A DNA stretch of 64,000 nt, taken from NCBI RefSeq assembly GCF_019665785.1, contig NZ_CP081149.1, forward strand, positions 930,001-994,000. Direction: 5' to 3'. The notes under the pieces were generated by a model. The model did no database searches. It saw only the letters and a list, made by a program, of their open reading frames with translations, and was not told where the DNA came from. The translations under genes and the position numbers were made by a program. Positions 62,881 to 64,000 of this stretch are shown here, in pieces. Source of the stretch: Deefgea piscis. Lineage in GTDB: Bacteria; Pseudomonadota; Gammaproteobacteria; Burkholderiales; Chitinibacteraceae. Numbering within the stretch: position 1 is the stretch's first letter; each line of letters opens with the position of its first letter.

Positions 62881-63811
62881 CAAAAGCTCCTAAGCGGCGG
62901 GCGATGGTGAGGTAGAGGGCAATAATCAGCACTGGAACGACGGTAAACGCGGCGGCGAGCGGCATATTGCCGATCGAGCCTTGCATCGTATACACCATGG
63001 TGCCGATGTATAAACCCGATGGGCCAATCAATTGTGGAATGATGTAATCGCCCAGCGTGAGGCTAAACGTGAAAATCGAACCGGCGACAACGCCGGGAAA
63101 CGCCAGCGGCAAAATCACCGTATAAAACGTTTGCCGTGGTGTCGCGCCTAAATCGGCGCTGGCTTGGATTAAATTGGCTGGAATGCGCTCGATGGATGCT
63201 TGAATCGGCAAAATCATAAAAGGCAGCCAGATATAGGTGAATACGGTGAAACGCCCTAAATTGGACGTCGACAAAGAGTTGCCACCGATGCTGGGCAGCG
63301 CCAATAGCGCATCGATGACACTGCTTAAACCCAGCTGGTTATAAAACCAGTACACCACGCCGCCCTTGGCCAAAATCACCGTCCATGCATAGGCTTTGAC
63401 GATATAGCTCGCCCACATCGGCAGCATCACCGCCACATACATCGCGCCTTTTTGCCAGCCCTTGGCGTAGCGCGCCATATAGTAGGCAATCGGAAACCCC
63501 AAAATGGCCGACGCTAAGGTCACCGCACACGCCATCACCAAAGTACGCAGTACCACGTCGTAATTGGCGGCATCAAACAGCGCTTGGTAGTTGGCCAAGG
63601 TCAATTGCTGCGTGACGGCCATCGTGAAGTCATCAAAGGTATAAAAACTTTGCCATAACAAGGCCAGCAAAGAGCCCAAATAGACAATGCCAAACCAAGC
63701 CAATGGCGGTAAAAGCAGCACCAGCAACAAGAGCTTGGGTTGACGCCAAAATAAATCAGACAGCCTGCGTAGTGGCATCCATTGGTTTGGGAAATGGTTT
63801 GGGCTGCTCAT
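62870..63811 (-). CDS. potB: Putrescine/spermidine ABC transporter permease, PotB/PotH-like
   Basis: A 313-residue permease. ATG 63811 overlaps the potA stop (ATGA) and has CGAGG upstream. Helices include [31 protein letters not shown] and [23 protein letters not shown]; the EAA loop is [33 protein letters not shown]. Partner of the PotC-like subunit in the membrane channel. Confidence 0.9.
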   Translation of the reverse strand: MSSPNHFPNQWMPLRRLSDLFWRQPKLLLLVLLLPPLAWFGIVYLGSLLALLWQSFYTFDDFTMAVTQQLTLANYQALFDAANYDVVLRTLVMACAVTLASAILGFPIAYYMARYAKGWQKGAMYVAVMLPMWASYIVKAYAWTVILAKGGVVYWFYNQLGLSSVIDALLALPSIGGNSLSTSNLGRFTVFTYIWLPFMILPIQASIERIPANLIQASADLGATPRQTFYTVILPLAFPGVVAGSIFTFSLTLGDYIIPQLIGPSGLYIGTMVYTMQGSIGNMPLAAAFTVVPVLIIALYLTIARRLGAFDAL

Positions 63812-64000
63812 GATGCGGCCTCGTTGAGTAAAACCATGCTGTGCTTGGGCCAATGCACGGTGAGCGCGCTGCCAATTTCTGGAATAACGGCGCTATCGTT
63901 CGCCAGCGTGACCCAAACGCGCTCGCCGCTACTGACTTGCAAGGCCAAACGGCTGCTAGCACCAAGGTAATGAATGTCCGCCACTTGGCCATTTAATTGC
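63808..64000 (-). CDS. potA: Polyamine ABC transporter ATP-binding subunit, C-terminal end (partial)
   Basis: An open frame from the window edge to TGA (63808-63810) encodes about 63 residues: QLNGQVADIHYLGASSR...VSSGERVWVTLAND...[21 protein letters not shown]. This is the C-terminal TOBE domain of PotA-type ATPases. The nucleotide-binding domain is outside the window. Its stop overlaps the potB start, so the subunits are translationally coupled. Confidence 0.85.
   Translation of the reverse strand, partial: QLNGQVADIHYLGASSRLALQVSSGERVWVTLANDSAVIPEIGSALTVHWPKHSMVLLNEAAS

Overview
The window looks like a chromosomal segment of a Gram-negative betaproteobacterium, most likely order Neisseriales near the chitinolytic Chitinibacteraceae (Chitinibacter, Deefgea or Iodobacter type). 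The grounds are type IV pilus genes (pilT, pilU, a fimV-like gene), outer-membrane and periplasmic functions (SlyB-like lipoprotein, DsbD, CtpA, EnvC), a Neisseria-type 'Gcr' membrane protein, a secreted modular GH18 chitinase and moderate GC. This placement is inference from gene content. I saw no rRNA, tRNA or CRISPR array.

Layout. 1-2555: the tail of a probable sensor kinase and a translationally coupled REC/HD-GYP response regulator, cut in two by a 1309-bp IS3-family element with 26-bp inverted ends and a 3-bp target duplication; removing it restores the frame exactly. 2651-9000: chitinase, metF, SlyB-like lipoprotein, a 2OG-Fe(II) oxygenase and a Gcr-family membrane protein. 9006-13556: a PqqL-like M16 peptidase, then an AT-rich acyltransferase beside a remnant of the neighbouring YkgJ-type gene. 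13688-19447: a polyprenyl-phosphate-sugar module with a 1286-residue double GT-C protein facing a GtrB-like GT2 and a GtrA flippase. 19819-25014: YidB-like protein, PAS/GGDEF/EAL protein overlapping an HDOD protein, LOG enzyme and HemG. 25015-25657: a non-coding stretch with two copies of an identical 28-nt hairpin. 25658-30181: gpmI-envC-ctpA. 30374-35960: ArsR regulator, TlpA-like thioredoxin, DsbD, CutA, FxsA, and the yggU-yggT-proC-yggS cluster. 36049-40674: pilT, pilU, fimV. 40741-51994: uvrA, two diguanylate cyclases, a kinase-fold phosphotransferase, a YajR-type MFS transporter, ssb and an OsmC-YcaO fusion. 52120-57644: flavohemoglobin behind a near-consensus NsrR site, then a sigma-54 activator facing an aldehyde dehydrogenase and DUF779 pair with a -24/-12 promoter and repeated TGTTCA boxes. 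57719-64000: a leftward potA-potB-potC-patD-gabT-gabD cluster predicted to import putrescine or spermidine and carry 4-aminobutyraldehyde through GABA to succinate.

The most unusual signal is non-coding: six 49-bp intergenic elements, all the same length, with GGGTATA/ATATACCC-like inverted ends and mostly self-complementary but divergent interiors. Four lie between convergent genes (two touch stop codons), one between co-directional genes and one inside the polyamine operon. I do not recognise this family. The paired 28-nt hairpins upstream of the ctpA terminator are a second candidate for an undescribed RNA element.
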